The translations under genes and the position numbers were made by a program. Of a stretch of DNA of 64,000 nt, positions 8,065 to 16,296 are shown one piece after another; position 1 is the stretch's first letter, and the number at the start of each line of letters is the position of its first letter. The notes beneath the pieces are model-generated. The model was given only the letters and a program-made list of their open reading frames with translations, ran no database searches and was not told the DNA's origin. This DNA is from UBA2588 sp002339805 (lineage in GTDB: Bacteria > Chloroflexota > Dehalococcoidia > Lucifugimonadales > UBA3495): contig JBJKVO010000016.1 of NCBI GenBank assembly GCA_045562555.1, positions 1 through 64,000 of the forward strand. The letters are read 5' to 3'.

Positions 8065-11000
8065 TTATAGTTCCTCCACAGAAGATGACTCGCTGCCGTC
8101 TTCATCATTTTGGTTTTCTGTTTCTTCGGCTGAATCTACAGATTCTGCCGATATAGTGTTTTCTACCTCAGCCTCAGTTTCAACAGATTCATCACTTGCT
8201 GATTCGGTCTCTGATTCCTCTTCTAGCGCAATCTCAGCTTCGACTTCAACAACTTCATTAGTAGCGGTATCTTCGGAGTCTGATTCCTCTTCTAGTGCAA
8301 TTTCAGCTTCAACTTCAACAACTCCGTTAGTTGCGGCATCTTCAGTTTCGATGTTTCCATCTAGCAGGTCTTCCGCTTCTGCGGATTGTTCATCTGTTAC
8401 CACTGAGTCTATGAGTCTTTCTGAAAGTAGTTCTACTGATAGGCCTAAACTTTGTAATTCTTTCAGCAATACGTTGAAAGATTCAGGAACCCCAGGTTGT
8501 CCAATGGGCTCACCTTTTACTATGGCTTCATAAGTTTTAACCCTGCCAGCTACGTCATCTGATTTGACGGTAAGTACTTCTTGGAGGTTATGAGCCGCAC
8601 TATATGCTTCAAGAGCCCATACTTCCATTTCACCGAAACGTTGTCCTCCGAATTGAGCCTTACCTCCAAGGGGCTGTTGTGTAATCATTGAGTAAGGTCC
8701 GGTAGACCTGGCATGAATTTTGTCTTCAACTAAGTGAATTAGTTTGAGAAGATATTTGTATCCTACGGTTATTAGTTGATCAAAAGGTTCACCGGTTCTA
8801 CCATCATAAAGCTGGAATTTACCCAAAGTTGGAGGCGCTATTTTATTTTTCCTGTGAACTTCAAGGGCATTTTCATGAAGGGTTTCTGAGCTCATGCCTG
8901 TGGTGTCTATATCGGTATTGTCAGCCAGCCACAGTTGGAGGCAGGCTTTGGAGAGTTCTCCTGGTTGTGCATCTGTCGCCAAATGTTCACCGTCGAAACC
9001 TTTATCGTTGAGCCAAGTCACTAATCGTTCTTGTGTGTTGGTTTGGTCAGCTCCAAGATTTTTTGTAGATTCTGAATGGAACCATTGTAATGCTAGTGCA
9101 TCTTGTATTGATGAGTCATCTGCGCCATCAAACACAGGTGTAACGGCATGGAAATTTAAGTTTTGTGCTGCCCATCCTAGATGCGTCTCTAATACTTGCC
9201 CAAGATTCATTCTGGATGGAACTCCTATAGGATTTAGGATAACGTCTACAGACGTACCATCTTCTAAATATGGCATATCTTCCACTGGAAGTATTCTAGA
9301 AACCACACCTTTGTTGCCGTGGCGACCTGCCATCTTGTCCCCAACGGAAATTTTTCTTGTTTGGGCAATCCATACTCTCACTGCTTCATTAACACCAGGA
9401 GAGAGCTCTCCTTTGTTTTCTTTGCCTACAATTCGAACATCTATTACCTTCCCTCGTTCACCGTGAGGAACTCGTAGTGATGTATCTTTGACGTCTCTGG
9501 ATTTTTCTCCGAAAATTGCGCGAAGAAGTTTTTCTTCTGCTGTTAATTCGGTCTCTCCTTTCGGAGTAACTTTACCAACCAAGATATCTCCAGGGGATAC
9601 ATCTGCACCTATTCTGATAATGCCTCGTTCATCTAGATCTCTTAGACTGGCTTCAGCTACATTGGGTATATCCCTAGTTATTTCTTCTGGTCCTAGTTTT
9701 GTTTCTCGAGATTCCATCTCGTGCTTTTCTATATGTACTGAAGTGAAGTAATCATCCTTCACTAATCTTTCACTGAGTATTATGGCATCTTCGTAGTTGT
9801 AACCTTCCCAAGACATAAATGCTACTAATACATTCTGTCCTAGGGCTAGTTCTCCATTTTCAGTGGATGAACTATCAGCTAAAGCATCTCCTGCAAGAAC
9901 TCTATCGCCTTTATGCACAATAGCTCGTTGGTTAAAGCAAGTGCCTTGGTTAGTTCTTTGAAATTTCAGTAACTCATGATCATGTTTATTGCCATCATCA
10001 TCTTGAACAGTGATATTGGTGCCGTCTACTGACTGGACTGTGCCATCAACCAATGCGAGTACGACTTGACCACTGTCTTTAGCTACACGACCTTCTACTC
10101 CTGTACCCACAACCGGGGATTGTGGCCTAAGAAGAGGCACTGCTTGTCGTTGCATGTTCGAACCCATTAGTGCTCTGTTCGCGTCGTCGTGCTCTAGGAA
10201 AGGAATCAAAGCAGCGGATACGCTCATTATTTGCATCGGCGAAACGTCAATTAATTCGACGTTTTCCGGAGAGTCTTCTAAGTAATTTTCACCTAGCCGT
10301 ATTTCGACTTTGTCGTTCACGAATTGGTTTAAAGAGTCCAAATTGGAGTTTGCTTGAGCTATTTTGTATGTTTCTTCCTGATCTGCGGAAAGGTACACTA
10401 CATTTTCTTCTCCATCACCTACGTATGGTTCCACTGAAACCATAGTTCCTTCGGGCAAGCGATTGATTGCAGGTACTCTTGTTCCACCTATAAGCTTGCC
10501 TGCCGCCACAATCGTCCTGCCAGACGAGTCAGTAATAGATTCAGTTGCTACTCTTCCCGCTAGGTTAGGGGAAGAGGCAGGGATCTCTCTGAGAACTTTC
10601 CTGTACGGAGACTCAATAAATCCATAAGCATTTGTTCGTGCGTATGAAGCCATAGAGCTAAGCAGGCCTATATTAGGGCCCTCCGGAGTCTCTATAGGGC
10701 ATATCCTTCCATAATGAGAAAAATGTACGTCTCTTACGTCGAAGCCTGCTCTTTCTCTGGATAATCCGCCAGGTCCTAGAGCTGATAATCTTCGCTTGTG
10801 AGTTAGTTCTGCTAACGGATTAGTTTGATCCATGAATTGAGATAATTGAGATCCTCCAAAAAATTCTCGAACTGCTGCGACTACTGGTCTTATATTGATG
10901 AGACCTTGAGGAGCCGCTATCTCAGGATCAACGAGAGTCATTTTTTCTTTGACCATTCTTTCCATTCTTAACAGACCAATCCGGATTTGGTTTTGGATCA

Positions 11001-12129
11001 GTTCTCCGACAGCTCGAACTCTCCTGTTACCTAAGTGATCAACATCATCAACTTTGTCTTCACCTCGGTTTATTAAAATAACTTTCTTTATGACGTTAAG
11101 CACATCATCTAGAGTTAATATTCTAATTGCGTCAGGTGTTTCAGTGCCTAATCTACGGTCGAGCTTAAATCTGCCTACTCTCCCGAGATCATATCTACGG
11201 TTGTCTAAAAACAGATTACGAATCAATGATTGGGCATTATCTAAGCTAGGTGGTTCCCCGGGGCGCAATCTTCGATAGAATTCTATTTGCGCGAAAGCGA
11301 TTCGACGTGCTTTATTCACATCGAATTCCACTCCTTCTAAGTCTTTGTTAGAGAGAGGTAACCATTCCCACATTCTCCTAAGGTCGTCTTCTCTAAAGTT
11401 GATATCTTTTTCGTCAAATGCAGGGTCTTTATCTAGAGTTGATGCTATATAAGGGTGAGATTGATCAATGTCTACGTCTTGGAATTTAGCTATGATGTCC
11501 TCATCTTCGGGGATACCAAGTGCTTTCAAGAAAATCGATACAGATACTTTTCGTTTTCGGTCCACTTTGACCGAAATGATGTCTTTGGGACTTGTTTCAA
11601 ATTCCAGCCAAGCCCCTCTGGAAGGGATTACCTTGGCGAAACAGAGATTTCGATCAGAGGCAATGTTTTTCTCATGCACAAAATATGCTCCTGGTGATCG
11701 AACCAATTGGCTTACGACTACTCGTTCTGCTCCATTAATAATGAACGTGCCATTAGGAGTCATTTTGGGAATATCACCCATAAATATTTCTTGCTCTTTA
11801 ATTTCGCCTGTTTCGAAGAACACGAGCCTTGTGTTGACATATAACGGGTGGGTATAACTGATTTCTCTAGTCTTGCACTCTTGTAGAGAGAACTTGGGCT
11901 CTTTAAATGAATGTTCTCCAAAGTAGAGTTCGTATTTTTTTTCTGTATAGTCTTTGATCGGCGAAACTTCCTGGAATACATCTTGAAGCCCGTCTGTTTG
12001 GAACCAGTCGTAGGTGTCCAATTGGCTTTGTATCAGGTGTGGGACTTTAAGCACTTGTGGTATCTTGGCGTAACTTTCTTTATTATAAGAATCGTTAACG
12101 TTATTATTGTTAGACAAAGATATAGCCAT
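8065..12129 (-). CDS. rpoB: DNA-directed RNA polymerase subunit beta
   Basis: A 1354-residue beta subunit. Recognisable segments include the rifampicin region (GGSQLSQFMDQTNPLAELTHKRRLSALGPGGL), cited here by its pieces SQFMDQTNPL and HKRRLSALGPG, followed by the ETPEGPNIGL loop. KMAGRHGNKG and GGKAQFGGQRFGEMEVWALE lie near the end. The canonical protein ends around LKELQSLGLSVELLSE. Here about 118 extra residues follow, very rich in Glu/Asp/Ser, with a 23-residue tandem repeat. A consensus promoter and a ~125-base leader precede it. The L10/L7-L12 genes that usually sit upstream are absent; a divergent amidohydrolase lies there instead. A good ribosome site (AAGGAG) precedes the ATG at 12129. 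Confidence 0.98.
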   Translation of the reverse strand: MAISLSNNNNVNDSYNKESYAKIPQVLKVPHLIQSQLDTYDWFQTDGLQDVFQEVSPIKDYTEKKYELYFGEHSFKEPKFSLQECKTREISYTHPLYVNTRLVFFETGEIKEQEIFMGDIPKMTPNGTFIINGAERVVVSQLVRSPGAYFVHEKNIASDRNLCFAKVIPSRGAWLEFETSPKDIISVKVDRKRKVSVSIFLKALGIPEDEDIIAKFQDVDIDQSHPYIASTLDKDPAFDEKDINFREDDLRRMWEWLPLSNKDLEGVEFDVNKARRIAFAQIEFYRRLRPGEPPSLDNAQSLIRNLFLDNRRYDLGRVGRFKLDRRLGTETPDAIRILTLDDVLNVIKKVILINRGEDKVDDVDHLGNRRVRAVGELIQNQIRIGLLRMERMVKEKMTLVDPEIAAPQGLINIRPVVAAVREFFGGSQLSQFMDQTNPLAELTHKRRLSALGPGGLSRERAGFDVRDVHFSHYGRICPIETPEGPNIGLLSSMASYARTNAYGFIESPYRKVLREIPASSPNLAGRVATESITDSSGRTIVAAGKLIGGTRVPAINRLPEGTMVSVEPYVGDGEENVVYLSADQEETYKIAQANSNLDSLNQFVNDKVEIRLGENYLEDSPENVELIDVSPMQIMSVSAALIPFLEHDDANRALMGSNMQRQAVPLLRPQSPVVGTGVEGRVAKDSGQVVLALVDGTVQSVDGTNITVQDDDGNKHDHELLKFQRTNQGTCFNQRAIVHKGDRVLAGDALADSSSTENGELALGQNVLVAFMSWEGYNYEDAIILSERLVKDDYFTSVHIEKHEMESRETKLGPEEITRDIPNVAEASLRDLDERGIIRIGADVSPGDILVGKVTPKGETELTAEEKLLRAIFGEKSRDVKDTSLRVPHGERGKVIDVRIVGKENKGELSPGVNEAVRVWIAQTRKISVGDKMAGRHGNKGVVSRILPVEDMPYLEDGTSVDVILNPIGVPSRMNLGQVLETHLGWAAQNLNFHAVTPVFDGADDSSIQDALALQWFHSESTKNLGADQTNTQERLVTWLNDKGFDGEHLATDAQPGELSKACLQLWLADNTDIDTTGMSSETLHENALEVHRKNKIAPPTLGKFQLYDGRTGEPFDQLITVGYKYLLKLIHLVEDKIHARSTGPYSMITQQPLGGKAQFGGQRFGEMEVWALEAYSAAHNLQEVLTVKSDDVAGRVKTYEAIVKGEPIGQPGVPESFNVLLKELQSLGLSVELLSERLIDSVVTDEQSAEAEDLLDGNIETEDAATNGVVEVEAEIALEEESDSEDTATNEVVEVEAEIALEEESETESASDESVETEAEVENTISAESVDSAEETENQNDEDGSESSSVEEL
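8210..8347 (-). repeat. 69-bp tandem repeat, two imperfect copies, in the rpoB tail
   Basis: Two adjacent copies (8210-8278 and 8279-8347) encode a 23-residue unit containing VVEVEAEIALEEES. The reading frame is kept. Differences are mostly synonymous or conservative, so the copies look like a maintained duplication rather than decay. Confidence 0.85.
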
Positions 12130-12178
12130 GAATTAAAACTCCTTGAAGGTTTGATTATGGAATTAGACGCAAGAAAAC

Positions 12179-12199
12179 AGGACGATAAAATACCGTCCT
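12179..12199 (-). promoter_or_regulatory. Hairpin in the rpoB leader followed by a U-rich stretch
   Basis: On the minus strand an ~8-bp stem with a three-base loop (GGACGGTA / TATCGTCC) is followed by TGTTTTCTT. It sits ~50 bases upstream of the rpoB ATG and ~60 bases after the promoter. It could act as an attenuator or pause site. The U-run is interrupted, so full termination is doubtful. Confidence 0.45.
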
Positions 12200-12259
12200 T
12201 TCAGAGTCTATATTGAAGATGCCCGTAAATGTTATCGTTGGCATAATTAGTAAGTAGGA

Positions 12260-12287
12260 ATTATATACGAAAGCAATGTCTTGTCAA
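12260..12287 (-). promoter_or_regulatory. Consensus sigma-70 promoter for rpoBC
   Basis: On the minus strand TTGACA (12287-12282) and TATAAT (12265-12260) are both perfect, 16 bases apart. A start point near 12253 gives a leader of about 125 bases before rpoB. The plus strand of the same stretch has TTGGCA (12238-12243) and TATATA (12262-12267) 18 bases apart, which may serve the divergent amidohydrolase gene. Confidence 0.8.
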
Positions 12288-12358
12288 CACTAGAATAGCA
12301 GTTAGCAGGGATGCTACAGAACGCAAAAAAAAATGAATGGATAGAAGGATTGAATAGT

Positions 12359-13921
12359 ATGTACGATGTAATTATTAAAGACGGGTTGATTGTGGATGGG
12401 AAAGGTGAACCAGGCTTTGTAGGATCCATAGGGATTATTGGAGATACTATAGAGCTGTTACCTCCTTATATTGAAAGCCCAGAATGCGGGCGTTTAATTG
12501 AAGCTCAAGGAAAAGTGATATGTCCAGGATTTATTGATATGCACTCCCATTCGGAGTTGAGTTTGTTGACTGATCCTTATCATGAACCGAAAATCCGACA
12601 AGGGGTTACAACAGAAGCAATAGGGATGGACGGCTTATCTTATGCTCCCTGTTCGGATTCAAATAGGCTTGATTTGATTAAGTATTTGGTCGCGCTCAAC
12701 GGTGAGATCCCAGATAAGTTTGGGTGGTCCACTGTAGGAGAATTCTTGCAATTATTTGAGAATACTTCATCCTGTAATGTAGCTTATTTTGTTCCGCACA
12801 TTTCAGTGAGGGTTGAAGTTATGGGATGGGAGGCTCGACTTCCTACCGATTCCGAACTCAAAAACATGGCTGAACTTGTTAAGCAAGGAATGGCTGATGG
12901 AGCGTTTGGGTTTTCTACAGGTCTAACTTATACCCCAGGAGCCTACAGTGATACCAATGAATTGATACAACTCGCAAAGGCTGCAGGAGAATTTGGGGGT
13001 ATTTATATGACCCACTCCCGGTATACCTTGGGCGATCGATTGTTAGATCCTTTTAGAGAAGCTGTTATGGTGGGGAGAGATGCTGGAGTTCCTGTGCATA
13101 TATCTCATTTTCATAGTCCTGTGAATGGATTAGGCGCGGAGATGATCAAATTGGTGGATGCTGCTTTGTCAGACGGCATTGAAGTGACCTTCGACCAGTA
13201 TCCTTATCCTGCTGCAAGTACCATTCTTCATTCATTGTTACCTTATTGGGTACACGCGGGAGGAATGGATCAACTATATAAGAGAATTATAGATCCAGGG
13301 CAACGAGAGGAAATTGGTGAAGGAATTAATCCCCAATGGGGAGGACAGACTTTAGATAATTACATATTTAGTCATATTGGCTCCGAGGAAAATCAAGAAT
13401 GGATTGGGCGTTCTATTACTGATTTGGCTAATTTTAAAAATATGTCTGTAGTTGATGCAGTTTGTGAATTGTTGGTACAAGAGAGGCTCAATGTTGGATT
13501 TGTGGCGAGGACAGGGAACGAGGATAATATTCGTCAAATTCTCCTGCACGATTCGCAAATGGTAGGGTCAGATGGTGTAATGCAGGGAGGTCAACCCAAC
13601 CCAAGAACTTATGGGACTTTCCCGTATGTATTGGGGAAGTTTGTACGTGAAGAGAATTTGTTAAGTCTTCCTAAAGCTGTACGCAAAATGTCCTATGCTC
13701 CTGCTCAGAGACTCGGATTAAAAGATCGGGGTTTATTGTCAAACGGTATGAAAGCGGATATAGTGATTTTCGATGAAGCAGAAGTAGGTACTCAAGCTAC
13801 GTTTGAAAATCCTAAGATTTACCCTTCTGGCATCGAATATGTATTAGTTAATGGAGAAATAGTGATAGACGCATGCGAGCATACAGGAAAGACTCCTGGT
13901 GTCGCGCTGCGTTCGAGATAG
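12359..13921 (+). CDS. N-acyl-D-amino-acid deacylase-like amidohydrolase
   Basis: A 520-residue amidohydrolase-superfamily protein, probably hydrolysing an N-acyl amino acid or related amide. I chose the ATG at 12359 (MYDVIIKDG) rather than the upstream one at 12311: the N-terminal beta-sandwich of the family begins there and AGAAGGA lies 9 bases before it. Metal motif HSH is at residues 62-64 (GFIDMHSHSEL), with MTHSR, VHISHFH and the catalytic Asp in VGSDG. Two family positions differ: the Cys usual in GNCGxS is Asp here (GMDGLS), and the usual HPR before YGTFP is NPR. The substrate may therefore differ from the classical D-aminoacylase. It is divergent from rpoB; two acyl-CoA dehydrogenase genes follow 15 bases downstream. 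Confidence 0.82.
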   Translation: MYDVIIKDGLIVDGKGEPGFVGSIGIIGDTIELLPPYIESPECGRLIEAQGKVICPGFIDMHSHSELSLLTDPYHEPKIRQGVTTEAIGMDGLSYAPCSDSNRLDLIKYLVALNGEIPDKFGWSTVGEFLQLFENTSSCNVAYFVPHISVRVEVMGWEARLPTDSELKNMAELVKQGMADGAFGFSTGLTYTPGAYSDTNELIQLAKAAGEFGGIYMTHSRYTLGDRLLDPFREAVMVGRDAGVPVHISHFHSPVNGLGAEMIKLVDAALSDGIEVTFDQYPYPAASTILHSLLPYWVHAGGMDQLYKRIIDPGQREEIGEGINPQWGGQTLDNYIFSHIGSEENQEWIGRSITDLANFKNMSVVDAVCELLVQERLNVGFVARTGNEDNIRQILLHDSQMVGSDGVMQGGQPNPRTYGTFPYVLGKFVREENLLSLPKAVRKMSYAPAQRLGLKDRGLLSNGMKADIVIFDEAEVGTQATFENPKIYPSGIEYVLVNGEIVIDACEHTGKTPGVALRSR

Positions 13922-13936
13922 AAAACGGGAGTAAGT

Positions 13937-15169
13937 ATGGAATTTGAAATAACCTATAGTGCTGACCAGGAGAAGTTTAGAAAAGAAGTTAAAGAGTGGT
14001 TGCAGGACAATGTCCCTGAGGGAATTGAACATCCTGCTGACTCAACAGACCTGACTTTAGAACAGTATCAAAAACGGAGAGAACTAGGCTATAAGTTAGG
14101 GGAGAAAGGTTGGCTATGGCCTACAGCCCCGCAAGAATACAGTGGAGGTGGACTAGACGTAGAACACTCTATTGTGATTGAAGAAGAGATAGATAAAATT
14201 GGCCTATCTTTGCCGCCATATTACGATTCAGGTGGTAGATTGGGCGGCAATTCTATTTTGGTATGGGGAAATGAAGAGCAAAAAAAAGAGTTTCTTCCTA
14301 AGATATTTAAAGGAGAAATTAGAACATGGCAGCTATTGTCGGAACCAGAGGCGGGCTCCGATCTGGCCAATGTTAAAACCACTGCGGTTCGTGATGGCGA
14401 TGATTACATCTTGAATGGCCAAAAAGTCTGGGTTGGGAGTGCTTTCGGTGCAGAATACATGTGGACGATCACATGTACAGACCCCGAAGGAGAACGGCAT
14501 AAAAACTTAGGTTGGTTTATGGTTCCTGGAGATGCTGAAGGTATAAGCATAACGCCTATGAGTTTACTATCATCTGCAGGTGAATCAGGAGCAGGATCTG
14601 GAATTAAAAACATTGTGTTTTTTGATAATGTTCGAGTGCCGGCTAAAAACTTAATCGGCGGTGAAAATAATGGTTGGCAAGTTGCTACAACTCATTTGGA
14701 GCTGGAACATGGTACCGGTGGACGGATCGCTAGAAACTGGATAGTCGATAGAATATTCGATCATTGTAAAGAAAACAGTTTTGACGGAGATCCTCTTAGT
14801 AGGGATGGATTTGTACAGGATAAATTAATTGATATATATATAGATGCCGAGATAGGAAGACTGTTCCAATTAAGGAATTATTGGATGAGGCATACGGGAG
14901 CTAGTTTTACTTATGAAGGACCACAGGCTTCTTATTTTAGGAAAACTTCTGGACTGAGAATCGCCACTAATATATTAGAGATACTTGGCCCGCATGCACT
15001 TACTAACGACGATGAAATTGGAGTTGAAGAAGGTCATATTGAGGCTCATCAAAGAGCAGCTATAATCGCGTTGCATCCCGGAGGCACAACAGATATACAA
15101 AAAGTAATTATGGCTAGACGTATTGGAATAGGACGGGAAAATAAGGAAAAAGCAGGAGCTCTTAAATAA
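13937..15169 (+). CDS. Acyl-CoA dehydrogenase, catalytic subunit candidate
   Basis: A 410-residue FAD-dependent acyl-CoA dehydrogenase, catalysing alpha-beta desaturation of an acyl-CoA. LLSEPEAGSDLANVKTTA (134-151) is the flavin/substrate-binding motif, and the C-terminal GGTTDIQKVIMARRIG is the family end. The Glu usual in the C-terminal YEGT motif is Gly here, but Glu257 (HLELEHG) falls where the isovaleryl-CoA dehydrogenase group carries its base, so the protein is probably active. The next gene, a shorter homologue, starts 4 bases after the stop. Such pairs often form alpha2beta2 dehydrogenases in steroid and branched-acid catabolism. Confidence 0.88.
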   Translation: MEFEITYSADQEKFRKEVKEWLQDNVPEGIEHPADSTDLTLEQYQKRRELGYKLGEKGWLWPTAPQEYSGGGLDVEHSIVIEEEIDKIGLSLPPYYDSGGRLGGNSILVWGNEEQKKEFLPKIFKGEIRTWQLLSEPEAGSDLANVKTTAVRDGDDYILNGQKVWVGSAFGAEYMWTITCTDPEGERHKNLGWFMVPGDAEGISITPMSLLSSAGESGAGSGIKNIVFFDNVRVPAKNLIGGENNGWQVATTHLELEHGTGGRIARNWIVDRIFDHCKENSFDGDPLSRDGFVQDKLIDIYIDAEIGRLFQLRNYWMRHTGASFTYEGPQASYFRKTSGLRIATNILEILGPHALTNDDEIGVEEGHIEAHQRAAIIALHPGGTTDIQKVIMARRIGIGRENKEKAGALK

Positions 15170-15173
15170 GAAA

Positions 15174-16283
15174 ATGGATTTAGCACTTACAGAAGAACAA
15201 GAAATGATTAAAAATGCTACGCGAGAGTTTGTGGAGCAAGAATTTCCTAAAGAATTGTTATTGGAAATAGATGAAAACAGATACCCTTGTGATACGGAAT
15301 CCTGGGGTAAATTGGTGGAGACGGGACTATTATCAACTCTTATCCCTTCTCAGTACGGCGGTGAAGGAGGATCGTTCACTAATGCAGGAATAGTGTTCGA
15401 AGAACTAGGGAGAGGACCAGTTCCTGGACCTCACCTGTCTTCTTTTGTAATGTCCGTTAATATGCTGCTAAGTATGGGGTCTGAAAAGCAAAAACAAGAT
15501 CATCTTAACGCGATAGCTAAAGGTGACGAAGTGATAGTACCTGCAATCTCTGATTCGCAATATGGATGGACTCCTAAACATGTTTCAGCTTCTATCAGCA
15601 CCACAGGTAGCGTGCAAGTACTTAATGGCCACAAAACCTTTGTTGTAGACGGTTTATCTGCAACCCATTATATGGTTGCAGCCAAGGAAGCTGATGGAAC
15701 TGTTGGCTTTTATATTATTGATGCTGATAGTGAAGGAATTTCAGTAAAGGAATTGAAAGGATTTGCATGGCATATGGCCGAAATCAAATTTGTTGATGTG
15801 GAGTTACGAGCGGATAATAAATTAGGAAATTCCTCATGGGAAGCTTTTGAGAAAAGCTTACTATTAAGTTCAGCTCTTTTAAGTGCATATCAGGTTGGAG
15901 GATGCCAATTTGTTTATGAACTATCTGTGGAATATAGCAGGACCCGAGTGCAATTTGGTACCCCTATAGGAAGATTCCAAAGAGTGCAAGATCACATCAT
16001 AAATCTTGTGAACAGCTTGGATGGAGCCCGGTGGACTACGAATGAGGCTTTGTGGAAGATAGATTCTGGTAAGGATTATGAAGATAGTTGTCACTTATCT
16101 AAAGCCGTTGCCAGTCAGGCCTACCTAGACTGCTGCACGTACGGTCATGAAGTACATGCGGGTATAGGCAGTTTGAATGAATATGGGCTAACGTTGCATA
16201 CAACCGCATCCCGCAGCTTGTTTCATTATTTGGGCGATCCACGGTATCACAAAGGAAAGTTAGCAACTGTTTTGGGATTGTAG
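15174..16283 (+). CDS. Acyl-CoA dehydrogenase, partner subunit candidate
   Basis: A 369-residue acyl-CoA dehydrogenase homologue. The N-terminal helical domain (LTEEQEMIKNATREFVEQE), a middle beta domain and the C-terminal RTRVQFGTPIGRFQRVQDH helix are clear. No Glu is seen at either usual catalytic-base position: the helix-G region reads FEKSLLLSSALL and the C-terminus GDPRYHKGKLA. This resembles the non-catalytic or FAD-sharing partner of heteromeric dehydrogenases. The four-base gap after the previous gene suggests co-translation and a complex. The substrate is unknown. It ends convergently 13 bases from the metH stop. Confidence 0.85.
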   Translation: MDLALTEEQEMIKNATREFVEQEFPKELLLEIDENRYPCDTESWGKLVETGLLSTLIPSQYGGEGGSFTNAGIVFEELGRGPVPGPHLSSFVMSVNMLLSMGSEKQKQDHLNAIAKGDEVIVPAISDSQYGWTPKHVSASISTTGSVQVLNGHKTFVVDGLSATHYMVAAKEADGTVGFYIIDADSEGISVKELKGFAWHMAEIKFVDVELRADNKLGNSSWEAFEKSLLLSSALLSAYQVGGCQFVYELSVEYSRTRVQFGTPIGRFQRVQDHIINLVNSLDGARWTTNEALWKIDSGKDYEDSCHLSKAVASQAYLDCCTYGHEVHAGIGSLNEYGLTLHTTASRSLFHYLGDPRYHKGKLATVLGL

Positions 16284-16296
16284 GCAGGATAAGTTT

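Noticed and set aside
8012..8533. 173-codon Ser-rich plus-strand frame across the rpoB-rpoC junction
   Set aside because: It is the antisense of the acidic RpoB tail; Glu/Asp codons read as Ser on the other strand.
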